Below the pieces are notes generated by a model that ran no database searches, was not told where the DNA came from, and saw nothing but the letters and a program-made list of their open reading frames with translations. Position numbers and translations under genes: made by a program. Positions 8,525-18,246 of a DNA stretch of 64,000 nt are shown here, one piece after another. The stretch is from Polaribacter marinaquae. Its GTDB lineage: Bacteria; Bacteroidota; Bacteroidia; Flavobacteriales; Flavobacteriaceae. The stretch lies in the NCBI RefSeq assembly GCF_038019025.1, contig NZ_CP150496.1:2062001-2126000 (forward strand). The letters are read 5' to 3'. Positions within the stretch are counted from its first letter, which is position 1. Every line of letters starts with the position of its first letter.

Positions 8525-9838
8525 CTATAAATCGAAACCTATTTTTACGTTTAATTTATTTGCAATTAATTTTGCAATACGTTGTTTAACTTCTGGTATT
8601 TTAACACTTTCTAAAACCGTATTTGCAAATGCAAACATCAATAATGCTTTTCCTTCTTTTTTAGGAATACCACGTTGTTGCATGTAAAATAAAGCCTCGT
8701 CATCTAATTGACCAATTGTACAACCATGAGAACACTTAACATCATCTGCAAAAATTTCTAGCTGAGGCTTGGCGTTAATTGTTGCTTTATCACTTACTAA
8801 AACATTATTATTTTGTTGATAAGCATTTGTTTTTTGAGCTTCTTTATTAACAATTACTTTTCCGTTGAAAACTCCTGTAGATCTTTCATCATAAATACCT
8901 TTGTAATCTTGATGAGACTCGCAATTAGGTTCTATATGATGTACTAAAGTATGATGATCTACGTGTTGTTTACCTTCTAAAATAGTAATTCCTTTTAAGA
9001 TAGAATCTATATGTTCTCCTCTTTGGAAAAAGTTTAAGTTATTTCTAGTAATATTTCCACCAAAAGAAAATGTATGAACAGAAACAACAGAATTAGATTT
9101 TTGTTCTATGTAAGAATTGTCTACTAAAGATGCGTTTAAATCATCATTCTGAATTTTATAAATATCTACAGTTGCATCTTTTGCTGCGTAAACTTCTGTA
9201 ACAGAATTTGTTAAAACTGGGTTAGAAGTTAAACTTTGATGACGCTCTATAATTTGAACATGTGCATTTTGCTCTGCTACAATTAAATTTCTTGGTTGTA
9301 GCATGGTAGCAGCTTCTGTACCTGTTGTAAAATTTATAATTTGAATAGGTTTTTCTACTTCTACATTTTTAGGAATATAGATGTAAGCACCTTCGTTAGC
9401 AAAAGCAGTATTTAAAGAAGTTAAATTGTCTTCTTTTGCAATTTTGTTAAAATAATTATCTATTACAGTTTTGTATTTTGGTTTATTTAAAGCCGCAGAC
9501 ATTAAACAAACATCAAAAGTATCGTGTGTAGTTTCAGATAAAAAAGAACTGTATTTACCGTCGATAAAAACAAGTTTGTAAGCATCTATATCGTGAATAA
9601 AATACTTCTTAACATCAGCTAATTGAATTGCATTATCTTTATTAGGAAACAAGCTGTAATCTTGCTTTAAAACAGAGTTTAAAGAAGTATATTTCCAAGT
9701 TTCTAGTTTTTTTGTAGGAAAACCTAACTCTTCGAATGTTTGAAGCGCTTTAGACCTAATATCATGAATATCTGAATCTGTATCAACTTTATTTTCAAAA
9801 GCTACATACGATGATAATAATTTATCTTTTAATTCCAT
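8525..9838 (-). CDS. sufD: Fe-S cluster assembly protein SufD
   Basis: The scaffold partner of SufB in the SufBC2D complex. At 437 residues it has the right-handed beta-helix core typical of the SufB/SufD family. Near the C-terminus it has CSHGCTIG and FYMQQRGI, the segment shared with SufB (FYCNQRGI there). It is the last gene of the sufA-B-C-D run, 68 bp after sufC. The identification rests on the family motifs and gene order. Confidence 0.95.
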   Translation of the reverse strand: MELKDKLLSSYVAFENKVDTDSDIHDIRSKALQTFEELGFPTKKLETWKYTSLNSVLKQDYSLFPNKDNAIQLADVKKYFIHDIDAYKLVFIDGKYSSFLSETTHDTFDVCLMSAALNKPKYKTVIDNYFNKIAKEDNLTSLNTAFANEGAYIYIPKNVEVEKPIQIINFTTGTEAATMLQPRNLIVAEQNAHVQIIERHQSLTSNPVLTNSVTEVYAAKDATVDIYKIQNDDLNASLVDNSYIEQKSNSVVSVHTFSFGGNITRNNLNFFQRGEHIDSILKGITILEGKQHVDHHTLVHHIEPNCESHQDYKGIYDERSTGVFNGKVIVNKEAQKTNAYQQNNNVLVSDKATINAKPQLEIFADDVKCSHGCTIGQLDDEALFYMQQRGIPKKEGKALLMFAFANTVLESVKIPEVKQRIAKLIANKLNVKIGFDL

Positions 9839-9906
9839 TTTTTCAGTTTTCAGTTTTTAGTTTCAGTATGCAATTTTTAAACTGTATACTGCTACTGTAA
9901 ACTTAT

Positions 9907-10656
9907 TTACACCAATTCTTGTTTAATCCAATCGTAACCTTTTGCTTCTAGCTCTAACGCTAAAGAAGCATCGCCACTTTTTACAATTTTACCGTCGTGT
10001 AAAACGTGTACAAAATCTGGTACGATATAATCTAATAAACGTTGGTAGTGTGTAATAACAATTACCGCGTTATCTTTAGATTTTAATTTATTTACACCGT
10101 TAGCAACAATACGCAAAGCATCAATATCTAAACCAGAATCTGTTTCATCTAAGATGGCTAATTTTGGCTCTAACATTGCCATTTGAAAGATTTCGTTACG
10201 TTTCTTTTCTCCACCAGAAAAACCTTCGTTTAAAGAACGAGATAAAAATTTACGATCTATTTCTAATAATTCAGATTTCTCACGAATCATTTTTAACATG
10301 TCTTTTGCAGGCATGTCTTCTAAACCTTTTGCTTTTCTTGTTTCGTTAATAGCTGTTTTTATAAAGTTTGTAACAGAAACACCAGGAATTTCTACTGGAT
10401 ATTGAAAAGATAAAAACACACCATTATGTGCTCTTTCTTCTGGTGCAAGTTCACTAATATCTTCACCATCTAATTCGATAGAACCATTAGTAACTTCATA
10501 GTCTTCTTTACCTGCAATAATATTAGCCAAAGTACTTTTTCCTGCACCGTTTGGTCCCATAATTGCATGAACTTCTCCTGCTTTTACTTCTAAATTCAAT
10601 CCTTTTAAAATTGATTTATCGTCTATACTTGCTTGTAAATTTTCTATTTTTAACAT
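9907..10656 (-). CDS. sufC: Fe-S cluster assembly ATPase SufC
   Basis: The ABC-type ATPase of the SUF scaffold. Walker A is GPNGAGKST (34-42). The signature loop is FSGGEKKR, the SufC version of LSGGQ. Walker B is [12 protein letters not shown], and the switch His is in VITHYQR. It is soluble with no membrane segments; 249 residues is typical. It lies between sufB and sufD in one direction, with an 81-bp gap after sufB that contains no obvious promoter. Confidence 0.97.
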   Translation of the reverse strand: MLKIENLQASIDDKSILKGLNLEVKAGEVHAIMGPNGAGKSTLANIIAGKEDYEVTNGSIELDGEDISELAPEERAHNGVFLSFQYPVEIPGVSVTNFIKTAINETRKAKGLEDMPAKDMLKMIREKSELLEIDRKFLSRSLNEGFSGGEKKRNEIFQMAMLEPKLAILDETDSGLDIDALRIVANGVNKLKSKDNAVIVITHYQRLLDYIVPDFVHVLHDGKIVKSGDASLALELEAKGYDWIKQELV

Positions 10657-10737
10657 CTTATTTATGCTATTGGCTTTTAGCTTTATGCTATCGGCATTAT
10701 TTTTATAATTATATATTTTGTGATTGGTTATTATTGA

Positions 10738-12186
10738 TTAACCAACACTTCCTTCTAAAGAAATTTCTAGTAATTTTTGAGCTTCAACAGCAAACTCCAT
10801 TGGTAACTTATTTAAAACCTCTTTACTAAATCCGTTTACAATTAAAGCAATTGCTTTTTCTGTGTCGATACCACGTTGGTTACAGTAAAATAGTTGATCT
10901 TCACCAATTTTACTAGTTGTAGCCTCGTGTTCTATTTGTGCAGATTTGTTTTTAGTTTCTATATAAGGAAAAGTGTGTGCACCACATTCGTTACCCATTA
11001 ATAAAGAATCGCACTGAGAGAAATTACGAGCGTTTTCTGCTCTAGAATTTATCTGTACTAAACCTCTATAAGAGTTTTGAGATTTTCCTGCAGAAATACC
11101 TTTAGAAATAATTGTAGACTTAGTGTTTTTACCTAAGTGAATCATTTTTGTACCAGTATCTGCTTGTTGATGGTTGTTTGTTACTGCAATTGAATAAAAT
11201 TCGCCTACAGAATTGTTTCCTTTTAATACACAAGAAGGATATTTCCAAGTAACTGCAGAACCAGTTTCTACTTGTGTCCAAGAGATTTTTGCATTTGTTT
11301 CACACAAACCTCTTTTGGTTACAAAATTGTAAACACCACCTTTACCTTCTTTATTACCAGGATACCAGTTTTGCACTGTAGAGTATTTAATTTCTGCATC
11401 GTCCATTGCAATTAATTCTACAACAGCTGCATGTAATTGGTTTTCATCTCTACTTGGTGCTGTACATCCTTCTAAGTAAGAAACATAACTACCAGCATCT
11501 GCAACAACTAAGGTTCTTTCAAATTGTCCTGTTCCGCCTTCGTTAATTCTAAAATACGTAGACAATTCCATAGGGCATTTTACACCTTTAGGAATGTAGC
11601 AGAAAGATCCATCAGAAAAAACAGCCGAATTTAATGCTGCGTAAAAATTATCTTTAGTTGGTACAACAGTACCTAAATATTTTTTAACTAATTCTGGATG
11701 CTCTTGTATTGCTTCAGAAATTGGCATAAAAATAATTCCTTTTTCTGCAAGAGTTTCTTTAAAGGTTGTAGCAACAGAAACAGAATCCATTACAATATCT
11801 ACTGCAACGTTTGCTAGTTTCTTTTGTTCATCTAAAGAGATTCCTAAACGCTTAAAAGTGTCTAACAACTCTGGGTCAACCTCGTCTAAAGAGTTTAATT
11901 TTGGTTTCTTTTTTGGTGCAGAATAGTATGCAATGTCTTGAAAATTTGGTTTTTCGTAATTTACATTAGCCCATTCTGGTTCTTCCATTTGTTCCCAAAC
12001 TCTAAAAGCTTCTAATCGCCATTCGGTCATCCATTCTGGCTCATTTTTCTTTTTTGAGATTGCACGAACAACATCTTCATTTAAACCAACCGGAAATGTA
12101 TCGCTTTCTATATCTGTATAAAACCCATACTTATATTCTTGGGTTTTTAATTCTTGTTCTAAATCTTCTTCGGTATACTTTGACAT
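10738..12186 (-). CDS. sufB: Fe-S cluster assembly scaffold SufB
   Basis: The scaffold on which the nascent Fe-S cluster is built, in complex with SufC and SufD. It has 482 residues, with the conserved SCVLKG segment, the [13 protein letters not shown] segment and the C-terminal FYCNQRGID motif. It starts 13 bp after the sufA-like gene, showing co-transcription. Length and motifs are normal. Confidence 0.97.
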   Translation of the reverse strand: MSKYTEEDLEQELKTQEYKYGFYTDIESDTFPVGLNEDVVRAISKKKNEPEWMTEWRLEAFRVWEQMEEPEWANVNYEKPNFQDIAYYSAPKKKPKLNSLDEVDPELLDTFKRLGISLDEQKKLANVAVDIVMDSVSVATTFKETLAEKGIIFMPISEAIQEHPELVKKYLGTVVPTKDNFYAALNSAVFSDGSFCYIPKGVKCPMELSTYFRINEGGTGQFERTLVVADAGSYVSYLEGCTAPSRDENQLHAAVVELIAMDDAEIKYSTVQNWYPGNKEGKGGVYNFVTKRGLCETNAKISWTQVETGSAVTWKYPSCVLKGNNSVGEFYSIAVTNNHQQADTGTKMIHLGKNTKSTIISKGISAGKSQNSYRGLVQINSRAENARNFSQCDSLLMGNECGAHTFPYIETKNKSAQIEHEATTSKIGEDQLFYCNQRGIDTEKAIALIVNGFSKEVLNKLPMEFAVEAQKLLEISLEGSVG

Positions 12187-12199
12187 CTTTTTCTAAATT

Positions 12200-12529
12200 T
12201 TAAAGTGAAAAACTTTCTCCACAACCGCAAGTTCTATTTGCGTTAGGATTGTTAAAAACAAACCCTTTTCCGTTTAAACCACCAGAATATTCTAGAGTAG
12301 TTCCTACTAAATATAAAAAGCTTTTTTTGTCGACAATAATTTTAACGTCATTCTCTTCAAAAACTTTATCGTTTTCTTCTTTTTTATTATCAAAAGTTAA
12401 ATCGTAAGATAAACCCGAACAACCACCACTTTTTACACCAACTCTTATATAGTCTGTTGCTGCATTAAAGCCGTCGTCTGTCATTAGTTCTACGACTTTC
12501 TTTTTTGCTGAGTCTGAAACTTTTATCAT
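12200..12529 (-). CDS. A-type Fe-S carrier (SufA/IscA/ErpA family)
   Basis: A small carrier that accepts clusters from SufBCD and passes them to apoproteins. The three ligand cysteines are present: Cys37 in SGGCSG and Cys101/Cys103 in the C-terminal CGCG. The frame is open back to 12571, but the ATG at 12529 begins the family-typical MIKVSDSA, giving 109 residues. A TATATTTG promoter box lies 31 bp before it. It is the first gene of the sufABCD unit. Whether it should be called sufA or erpA cannot be settled from sequence alone. Confidence 0.93.
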   Translation of the reverse strand: MIKVSDSAKKKVVELMTDDGFNAATDYIRVGVKSGGCSGLSYDLTFDNKKEENDKVFEENDVKIIVDKKSFLYLVGTTLEYSGGLNGKGFVFNNPNANRTCGCGESFSL

Positions 12530-12560
12530 AATTTTAAATAGATTAAATCTAAACTGTCTG

Positions 12561-12568
12561 CAAATATA
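12561..12568 (-). promoter_or_regulatory. -7 promoter box of the sufABCD operon
   Basis: TATATTTG on the minus strand, at a normal distance before the first gene. No IscR-like operator was recognised. Confidence 0.6.
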
Positions 12569-12613
12569 CAATATAACTAGAAGAAAAACGAAGAAGTTGT
12601 ATTATGAAACCTA

Positions 12614-12632
12614 ATAAACCAATTGGTTTTAT
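12614..12632 (-). terminator. Possible weak terminator after MbnH-like copy 1
   Basis: The palindrome AAACCAATTGGTTT lies just after the stop. It has no clear T-run on the minus strand, so it may simply be an inverted repeat. Confidence 0.3.
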
Positions 12633-12635
12633 TGA

Positions 12636-13694
12636 TTATTTTTGAAAGGCAGGATTGTTAACAAATTCGTAGTCTGTTAATGTAAGTAAAAAAGCCTTTA
12701 AGTCTGCTTTGTCTTTGGCTGTTAAATTAACGCCACCTTGGTTAATTTTTTTCATTAATGGATCTATTGTAGAAGATCTTTTTAACCCTTCTGAATAGTG
12801 ATTGATAACTTCGTCTAAAGTTGTAAATCTACCATCGTGCATATAAGGTGCGGTAAATGCTAAGTTTCTGATAGACGGAGATTTAAATTTACCGTTATCA
12901 TTAGGGTCTCCGGTGATTTTACCTAAGCCTAAATCAGTAAAATTTGTATCTAAACCATTGTTATGGAATTTATTATCTGTCCATAGTGGGTTGTTGTTAC
13001 TACCGTGGCAATGAAAACAATCACCTCTTTCTTCATCCATAAAAACATTAAAACCATTTGTTTCGCTTTCTGTTAATGTGGCTTCACTTTTTAAGTATTT
13101 ATCAAATTTAGAATTGCCAGAAATCAATGTTCTTTCAAATTGAGCAATTGCTTTGGTAACAAGAGTAGAATCTATTTTTTCTGAACCAAAAGCTTGCAAA
13201 AACAAATTTATATAGGTTTCGTTTTGATTCAATTTTTCTGCAATATTAACCCAGTTAGCGTGCATTTCTATAGGGTTTGTAACTGGTTCTAAAGCTTGAG
13301 TTTCTAAGCCAAATTCTTTACCATCCCAGGCAAAAAGTTCATCAAAATTCCATGCCAAATTAAATAACGGCATTGTGTTTCTTTTGCCAAAATTACCGCT
13401 TACACCTCTACTAAATTGTTTGTTATCTGTAAAAGCTTTTGCTGCGTTATGGCAAGTAGCACAAGATTGTGAATTATCTCTTGAAAGTATCTTATCAAAA
13501 AAAAGTCTTTTACCTAAAGCTATACCTTCTATTGTTAAGGGATTGTCTACAGGAAATATAGGAGCAATTAATTTATCAGAAAAAAGCTCTGGTATTTGTA
13601 AATTATATGCAATTGGTGTATATAAATCTTCTTCTTTGGATGCGCAATTCATCAAAAGTAAAAAAGAAAAAAAGTACACGAAATAGGTTTTCAT
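12636..13694 (-). CDS. Di-heme cytochrome c peroxidase/MauG family protein, MbnH-like (copy 1)
   Basis: A periplasmic lipoprotein (lipobox MNC, Cys17; 352 residues) with two c-type heme sites, CATCH at 78-82 and CFHCH at 226-230. This is the layout of bacterial cytochrome c peroxidases and MauG/MbnH enzymes. It lies 4 bp after an MbnP-family gene. In methanotrophs MbnH oxidises a Trp of its partner MbnP; the partner here lacks the usual Trp motif, so the reaction may differ. It is the last gene of a four-gene operon. Confidence 0.9.
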   Translation of the reverse strand: MKTYFVYFFSFLLLMNCASKEEDLYTPIAYNLQIPELFSDKLIAPIFPVDNPLTIEGIALGKRLFFDKILSRDNSQSCATCHNAAKAFTDNKQFSRGVSGNFGKRNTMPLFNLAWNFDELFAWDGKEFGLETQALEPVTNPIEMHANWVNIAEKLNQNETYINLFLQAFGSEKIDSTLVTKAIAQFERTLISGNSKFDKYLKSEATLTESETNGFNVFMDEERGDCFHCHGSNNNPLWTDNKFHNNGLDTNFTDLGLGKITGDPNDNGKFKSPSIRNLAFTAPYMHDGRFTTLDEVINHYSEGLKRSSTIDPLMKKINQGGVNLTAKDKADLKAFLLTLTDYEFVNNPAFQK

Positions 13695-13698
13695 TTTG

Positions 13699-14451
13699 TT
13701 AATTTATTTTGCCTAAAGTAAACACAGATTTACCATTTTCGCTTATCATTTTTTGAGCTTCAAAATTTGGCATTAAAACGGTGTGTAGTTCATTTAAATT
13801 CCATGTATTTGGGGTTTTAAACCATTCTGAAACATCCATTTTAATTTCTATAGTAGTGTTTTTTACAATTTCTACAGTGCCCAAATCTACTTCAAAAGAA
13901 GTGTCTTCAAATTTTAAATCGTTTGGGTTTGTTCTGTCAACAGCTCTTATTGCATGAAAATTAAAACCAGTTTCTTCATCATTATTATTTAAAAATTTAC
14001 CATCAAATTGCATGTAATGATAACCACCACCAAGCATTGCCGGAACATTAAAGTTTACAGAATTTAATAATTGATATTCACCATCTTTATTGGCTATGTC
14101 TTGTAAGCCAAATGTAAATTTAAGATTGTAAGTACCAGGTGAAATATCTGTTAAAGAAATATTTGTGCCAGAATTTTCGCCGAAGTCTATTAAAAACTGA
14201 TTATCGCCACCAACTAAACTTAGATTTGAAATTAAATAACGCAGCCTTTCGATACTTATTTTTTCTCCGTTTTCTGTAGTAAATTTAAGTTCGTTTAATT
14301 CTTGATTTGTAATTTCTTTACCGTTCCAGTTATGTGTAAAGTTTAGGGTTGTTATTATCTCTTCAGGAAAAACACAACAATCTTTTTCGTCTTTACAACC
14401 TGTTAAAAATAGTACAGAAACTAGTGCTAAATAAGTAATTCTTTTTATCAT
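13699..14451 (-). CDS. MbnP-family lipoprotein (copy 1), without the WxW motif
   Basis: A copper-associated beta-sandwich protein of the MbnP family, 250 residues, lipobox LTGC near residue 19. It has the family layout: an early FTHNWNG strand, the RLRYLISNL segment, and the central GYHYMQFDGKF segment followed by FHAIRA. In most MbnP proteins the central segment reads like WSWQAGYKF (as in copy 2 at 28381); here it is LGGGYHY with no Trp. The start overlaps the upstream propeller gene by 4 bp (ATGA), and the MbnH-like gene follows by 4 bp. Confidence 0.85.
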   Translation of the reverse strand: MIKRITYLALVSVLFLTGCKDEKDCCVFPEEIITTLNFTHNWNGKEITNQELNELKFTTENGEKISIERLRYLISNLSLVGGDNQFLIDFGENSGTNISLTDISPGTYNLKFTFGLQDIANKDGEYQLLNSVNFNVPAMLGGGYHYMQFDGKFLNNNDEETGFNFHAIRAVDRTNPNDLKFEDTSFEVDLGTVEIVKNTTIEIKMDVSEWFKTPNTWNLNELHTVLMPNFEAQKMISENGKSVFTLGKIN

Positions 14452-15767
14452 AATTTAATTATTAGTGCGTCTATAAAACCTTTGTTTTCTGGTATGTCTT
14501 TATCAAAGCTATTCGACTCGCCAACAGCAATAATACTAGTATTATTTAATACTGTAATATCGTATAAAAAATCGATTTTAGAACCGCCAAAGGTTTGTTG
14601 CCAAAGTAATTCGCCGGTATTATTTATTTTTATAATTAACGCATCATTTTGTCCTTTGTTTTCAAAACCGTTGTCTAAACTTCTAGAGCTTCCTGCAATT
14701 AAAAAACCGTTGTCTTTGGTTTTGGTAATTGCTCTTGCTACATCAAAATTTGTTGCGCCAATTGTTTTTTCCCAAATAAGATTACCATCTGTAGAAATTT
14801 TAAGAACCCAAATATCTGCTGCACCGTTATTTGTAGAAACATTTTTGTCGTTACTTCTTGTGTCTCCAACTATTATAAAATTGCCATCATTGGTTGTAGT
14901 GATTGCTCTTGCTTCATCGATTTCTGAGCCTCCAAAACTTTTTTCCCAAATAAGATTGCCAGAATTAGATATTTTAACAACCCAAAAATCATAAGTTCCT
15001 TTGTTATCAGAAATATTAAAATCATTGCTATCGCTAGACCCAACAATTATAAAATTATTAGCATCGGTTTCGACAACTCCTAACGGAGTATCTGTAAAGC
15101 TACCACCAAAATATCTGCTCCAAAGTAAATTACCAGAATTATCTGTTTTAATTGCCCAATAATCTCCGCCAGCATGCTTTACAGCGGTGGTTTTTGCATT
15201 TCCTTGTCCGTTAGACGCTGTTAGGTCTAAAACACCAGTAATTAAGAATCCGTTATCTTTTGTTTCTAACAGAGTTGTGCCATAATCTAAACCTAAATAT
15301 CCAAAGCTTTTTTCTGATATTAAAATGCCAGAACTTGATAGTTTTATAAACCAAAAATCTTGAGAACCAGCATTTGTAGAAACATCAAAATCGTTACTTT
15401 TAGAATAACCTAGAATAGCAAATTCTCCGTTTTTTGTTTCTATAATATCGGCAGCTCTATCATCATCAGAACCACCAAATGTTTTTTGCCATTCTAGTTG
15501 ATTATCCGAAGAAAATTTAGAGATAAAAAAATCGAATGAAGTGTTAGATTTATCTGTAATATCTAGATTATTACTTTGCGTATAACCTGCGGCAATAAAA
15601 CCACCATCAGCTGTTTTTTCTACAGTAGTAAAAGCGTCGTTATTTGTACCGCCAATTGTGGTAATGCTTGTGTTGTTTACAACTATATTATCGTTTATAA
15701 ATAGTCCGTCTTTTTCAGAGCAATTTAAAAGAAGTAAAAAGCAATATAATAGACAGATTTTTTTCAT
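14448..15767 (-). CDS. Seven-repeat beta-propeller lipoprotein
   Basis: A surface lipoprotein (lipobox LLNC, 439 residues) made almost wholly of seven repeats of about 55 residues. Each has a core like GGS..D.A..I..T.DGGFI..G.S.SND...., then D.WV.K.S..G.L.WEK.F. Seven repeats imply a seven-bladed propeller. Such domains mediate binding rather than catalysis. It begins exactly where the choice-of-anchor B gene ends and overlaps the MbnP gene, so translation of the block is probably coupled. I can assign no specific ligand. Confidence 0.8.
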   Translation of the reverse strand: MKKICLLYCFLLLLNCSEKDGLFINDNIVVNNTSITTIGGTNNDAFTTVEKTADGGFIAAGYTQSNNLDITDKSNTSFDFFISKFSSDNQLEWQKTFGGSDDDRAADIIETKNGEFAILGYSKSNDFDVSTNAGSQDFWFIKLSSSGILISEKSFGYLGLDYGTTLLETKDNGFLITGVLDLTASNGQGNAKTTAVKHAGGDYWAIKTDNSGNLLWSRYFGGSFTDTPLGVVETDANNFIIVGSSDSNDFNISDNKGTYDFWVVKISNSGNLIWEKSFGGSEIDEARAITTTNDGNFIIVGDTRSNDKNVSTNNGAADIWVLKISTDGNLIWEKTIGATNFDVARAITKTKDNGFLIAGSSRSLDNGFENKGQNDALIIKINNTGELLWQQTFGGSKIDFLYDITVLNNTSIIAVGESNSFDKDIPENKGFIDALIIKL

Positions 15768-16985
15768 TTAAGTTTTGCTTTTTCTGATAACAAATAAACC
15801 TCTGTTAATATCGCTAATAATGATGTTGCCAGATGGTAAATAAGGATACACGTTCCAGGCTCCATTAAATGCAGTATTGTCGTTTTCTGGATAGGTATCA
15901 AAAAAACCGACTTCTGTAAAGCTTTTTGCATCGATATTAGAAATATCTATTATTCTAACACCTGCGGTATAACTTGCTTGAAAAAATAAATTGTCTTTTA
16001 CATAACCGTTGTGATCTATAGCAGCTGTTGGACCAGAATAATCGAAATGATGCTTTGGGTTGTCTAAATCTGTAAAATCGAAAACAATAGTTCTTGTATT
16101 TAAGCCTTTATCTCTTTCATCTAGCTCGTCTCCTAAAATAAAATATCTAAAGTCTTCTGTAAACCAACCTTGGTGTGTGTACCCAATATTAGAATAACTA
16201 ATAGAAGATATTTTAACAGGATTCTGTTTGTCTGTAACATCAGCAATTACAACTTCAGTTTCGTTACTTCCTATTAATATTTCTCTTCCAGAATAATCAG
16301 AATCTGGGCCGTTATAGGTTACGGCTTGCGCATCGTGAGCATAATCTTCGAAACCACCTTCGTTTACTGGCTTAAAAGGATTGTTAATATTGATAAACAA
16401 AGGGCCACCTTTATACGTTGCACTTCTAGAAGTACCAACAGGATATGCATAACCCGTATCTTCATTAATAACAATATTATGTGCGCTACCAAAAGAAGTA
16501 AAATCTCTGTCTGCTGTAAATTCTACCGGAATGTTAACCAAACCTCTTAGGTTATTTAGGTTAAAAATTTGCATTCCGTGATTGTCTGCTTCACTAACAA
16601 TAAATGCAAAATCGTTATAAACTTTTACATCTCGCCAAAGACTGTTTTCTGTTCTAGTTTTTAAAAAACCAATAATTTTTGCATCTGCCGGATTGGTAAT
16701 ATCTATAAACGAAGTTCCTTTATTTGTACAAACAATAGCGTATTCGTTGTTTGTTACTGGATCTACCCAACCCCAAGAGTCGTTACCTTGTGTGTTTTCG
16801 CCTGCAATTTCATCTAAAGTAATGTGTGTAAGTAAATCGTAATCGTTGCAAGGAAACTCGCCCGCAAAACCGTCTTCACATTTTGCAATAGGATTTATAA
16901 TAGTTTGTTTAACTTGATTTACAACCTCTTTTTTAGAACAACTAACTATAATTAAAACGAATATGAAAAAAGTTTTTTTTATCAT
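15768..16985 (-). CDS. Choice-of-anchor B family lipoprotein
   Basis: A secreted LVIVD-repeat, propeller-like protein, 405 residues, leader ending VSC. It contains the family segments GNDSWGWVDP, SFIDITNPA, LWRDVKVYND, SADNHG-type text and VRIIDISN. Family members carry different surface anchors; here it is an N-terminal lipid anchor. It is the first gene of the operon that continues into the propeller, MbnP and MbnH genes with zero or tiny spacing. The function is unknown; a surface partner of the MbnP/MbnH system is inferred from context. Confidence 0.88.
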   Translation of the reverse strand: MIKKTFFIFVLIIVSCSKKEVVNQVKQTIINPIAKCEDGFAGEFPCNDYDLLTHITLDEIAGENTQGNDSWGWVDPVTNNEYAIVCTNKGTSFIDITNPADAKIIGFLKTRTENSLWRDVKVYNDFAFIVSEADNHGMQIFNLNNLRGLVNIPVEFTADRDFTSFGSAHNIVINEDTGYAYPVGTSRSATYKGGPLFININNPFKPVNEGGFEDYAHDAQAVTYNGPDSDYSGREILIGSNETEVVIADVTDKQNPVKISSISYSNIGYTHQGWFTEDFRYFILGDELDERDKGLNTRTIVFDFTDLDNPKHHFDYSGPTAAIDHNGYVKDNLFFQASYTAGVRIIDISNIDAKSFTEVGFFDTYPENDNTAFNGAWNVYPYLPSGNIIISDINRGLFVIRKSKT

Positions 16986-17130
16986 TTTTAAATATTTATC
17001 AAGTAAAAACCTGCTTTAATTAGTATAACGTAATTATTATTTTTTAGTACATAAAAAGTATAAAATCAAAAATAGTGCTTTTATTTTTACTTCTCTGTTA
17101 AAGGAACTCTGTAATTTTTAAGAATGTAAG

Positions 17131-17138
17131 TATCTTTG
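17131..17138 (+). promoter_or_regulatory. -7 promoter box for thiL, abutting the start codon
   Basis: TATCTTTG ends 4 bases before the thiL ATG. Transcription would begin at or next to the start codon, which suggests a leaderless or nearly leaderless mRNA. Confidence 0.6.
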
Positions 17139-17142
17139 CAGC

Positions 17143-18192
17143 ATGTTAGAAGATAAAAATACCCAAAAAACATCATTAGCCGAACTTGGTGAGTTTGGTT
17201 TAATAAACCATATTACAAAATATTTTAAAGTAGAAAATGCCACAACAGTAAAAGCAATCGGAGACGATGCTGCTGTTTTAGATGCATCAGAAAAACAAAC
17301 TTTAGTTACTACAGATTTGTTGATAGAAGGTGTGCATTTCGATTTAAGTTATATGCCTCTTAAACACCTAGGTTATAAGGCAATTATGGTTAATTTATCT
17401 GATGTGTATGCAATGAATGGTGTTGCAGAGCAAGTAACAGTTTCTATCGCAGTTTCTAACCGTTTTCCTTTAGAGGCAATAGAAGAGTTGTATGCAGGTA
17501 TTCAGCTTGCATGTGATACTTATAAAGTAGATTTAATTGGTGGCGACACTACATCTTCTACCAAAGGAATTTTAATTTCTGTAACAGCAATTGGTAAAGC
17601 AACAAAAGAAGAAGTTGTGTATAGAAATGGCGCAAAAGAAACCGATTTAATAGTAGTTTCTGGCGATTTAGGTGCTGCATATTTAGGCTTGCAAGTTTTA
17701 GAAAGAGAAAAACAGGTTTTTAAAGTAGATCCAAATAATCAACCAGATTTAGATAATTATACCTATTTAATTGAAAGACAATTAAAACCAGAAGCACGTA
17801 AAGATGTTGCTGGTATTTTAAAAGAATTAGAAGTAAAACCTACTGCTATGATCGATATTTCTGATGGACTTTCATCTGAAATTATGCACATTTGTTCACA
17901 GTCTAAAGTTGGTTGTAAGATTTATGAAGACAAGTTACCTTTAGATCCACAAGTTATTTCTGCTTGCGAAGAATTTGAACTAGATTCTACAATGGTTGCT
18001 TTAAGTGGAGGTGAAGATTATGAGCTGCTTTTTACAGTACCAATTGCAGATTTTGATAAGATAAAAGGAAATCCTAATTTTTCTATTGTTGGTCATATCA
18101 TTGCAGAAAATCAAGGTTTAAATCTTGTAACAAGAGCAAATCAAGAAATTGAATTAAAAGCCCAAGGCTGGAATCCTTTAAAAGGAGAATAA
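17143..18192 (+). CDS. thiL: Thiamine-monophosphate kinase ThiL
   Basis: It phosphorylates thiamine monophosphate to thiamine diphosphate, the last step of cofactor synthesis. At 349 residues it shows the AIR-synthase-like fold motifs: GDDAAVLD near residue 41, TTDLLIEGVHF, the NLSDVYAMN segment, GGDTTSS and a late SGGEDYELLF. The ATG at 17143 starts MLEDKNTQK and is directly preceded by a promoter box. It is a single gene followed by a strong bidirectional terminator. Confidence 0.96.
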   Translation: MLEDKNTQKTSLAELGEFGLINHITKYFKVENATTVKAIGDDAAVLDASEKQTLVTTDLLIEGVHFDLSYMPLKHLGYKAIMVNLSDVYAMNGVAEQVTVSIAVSNRFPLEAIEELYAGIQLACDTYKVDLIGGDTTSSTKGILISVTAIGKATKEEVVYRNGAKETDLIVVSGDLGAAYLGLQVLEREKQVFKVDPNNQPDLDNYTYLIERQLKPEARKDVAGILKELEVKPTAMIDISDGLSSEIMHICSQSKVGCKIYEDKLPLDPQVISACEEFELDSTMVALSGGEDYELLFTVPIADFDKIKGNPNFSIVGHIIAENQGLNLVTRANQEIELKAQGWNPLKGE

Positions 18193-18206
18193 AAATATTT
18201 TATAAA

Positions 18207-18246
18207 CAAAAAAGGCGCAAATTTAAAATTTGCGCCTTTTTTGTTT
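18207..18246. terminator. Bidirectional terminator between thiL and the barrel gene
   Basis: A strong stem GGCGCAAATTT / AAATTTGCGCC lies between an A-run and a T-run and serves both convergent genes. Confidence 0.92.

Noticed and set aside
13375..13686. 103-codon plus-strand frame opposite the MbnH-like gene
   Set aside because: Shadow of a gene with two clear heme motifs.
14482..14994. 170-codon plus-strand frame opposite the propeller gene
   Set aside because: Antisense shadow of a repetitive real gene whose repeats and operon spacing are convincing.
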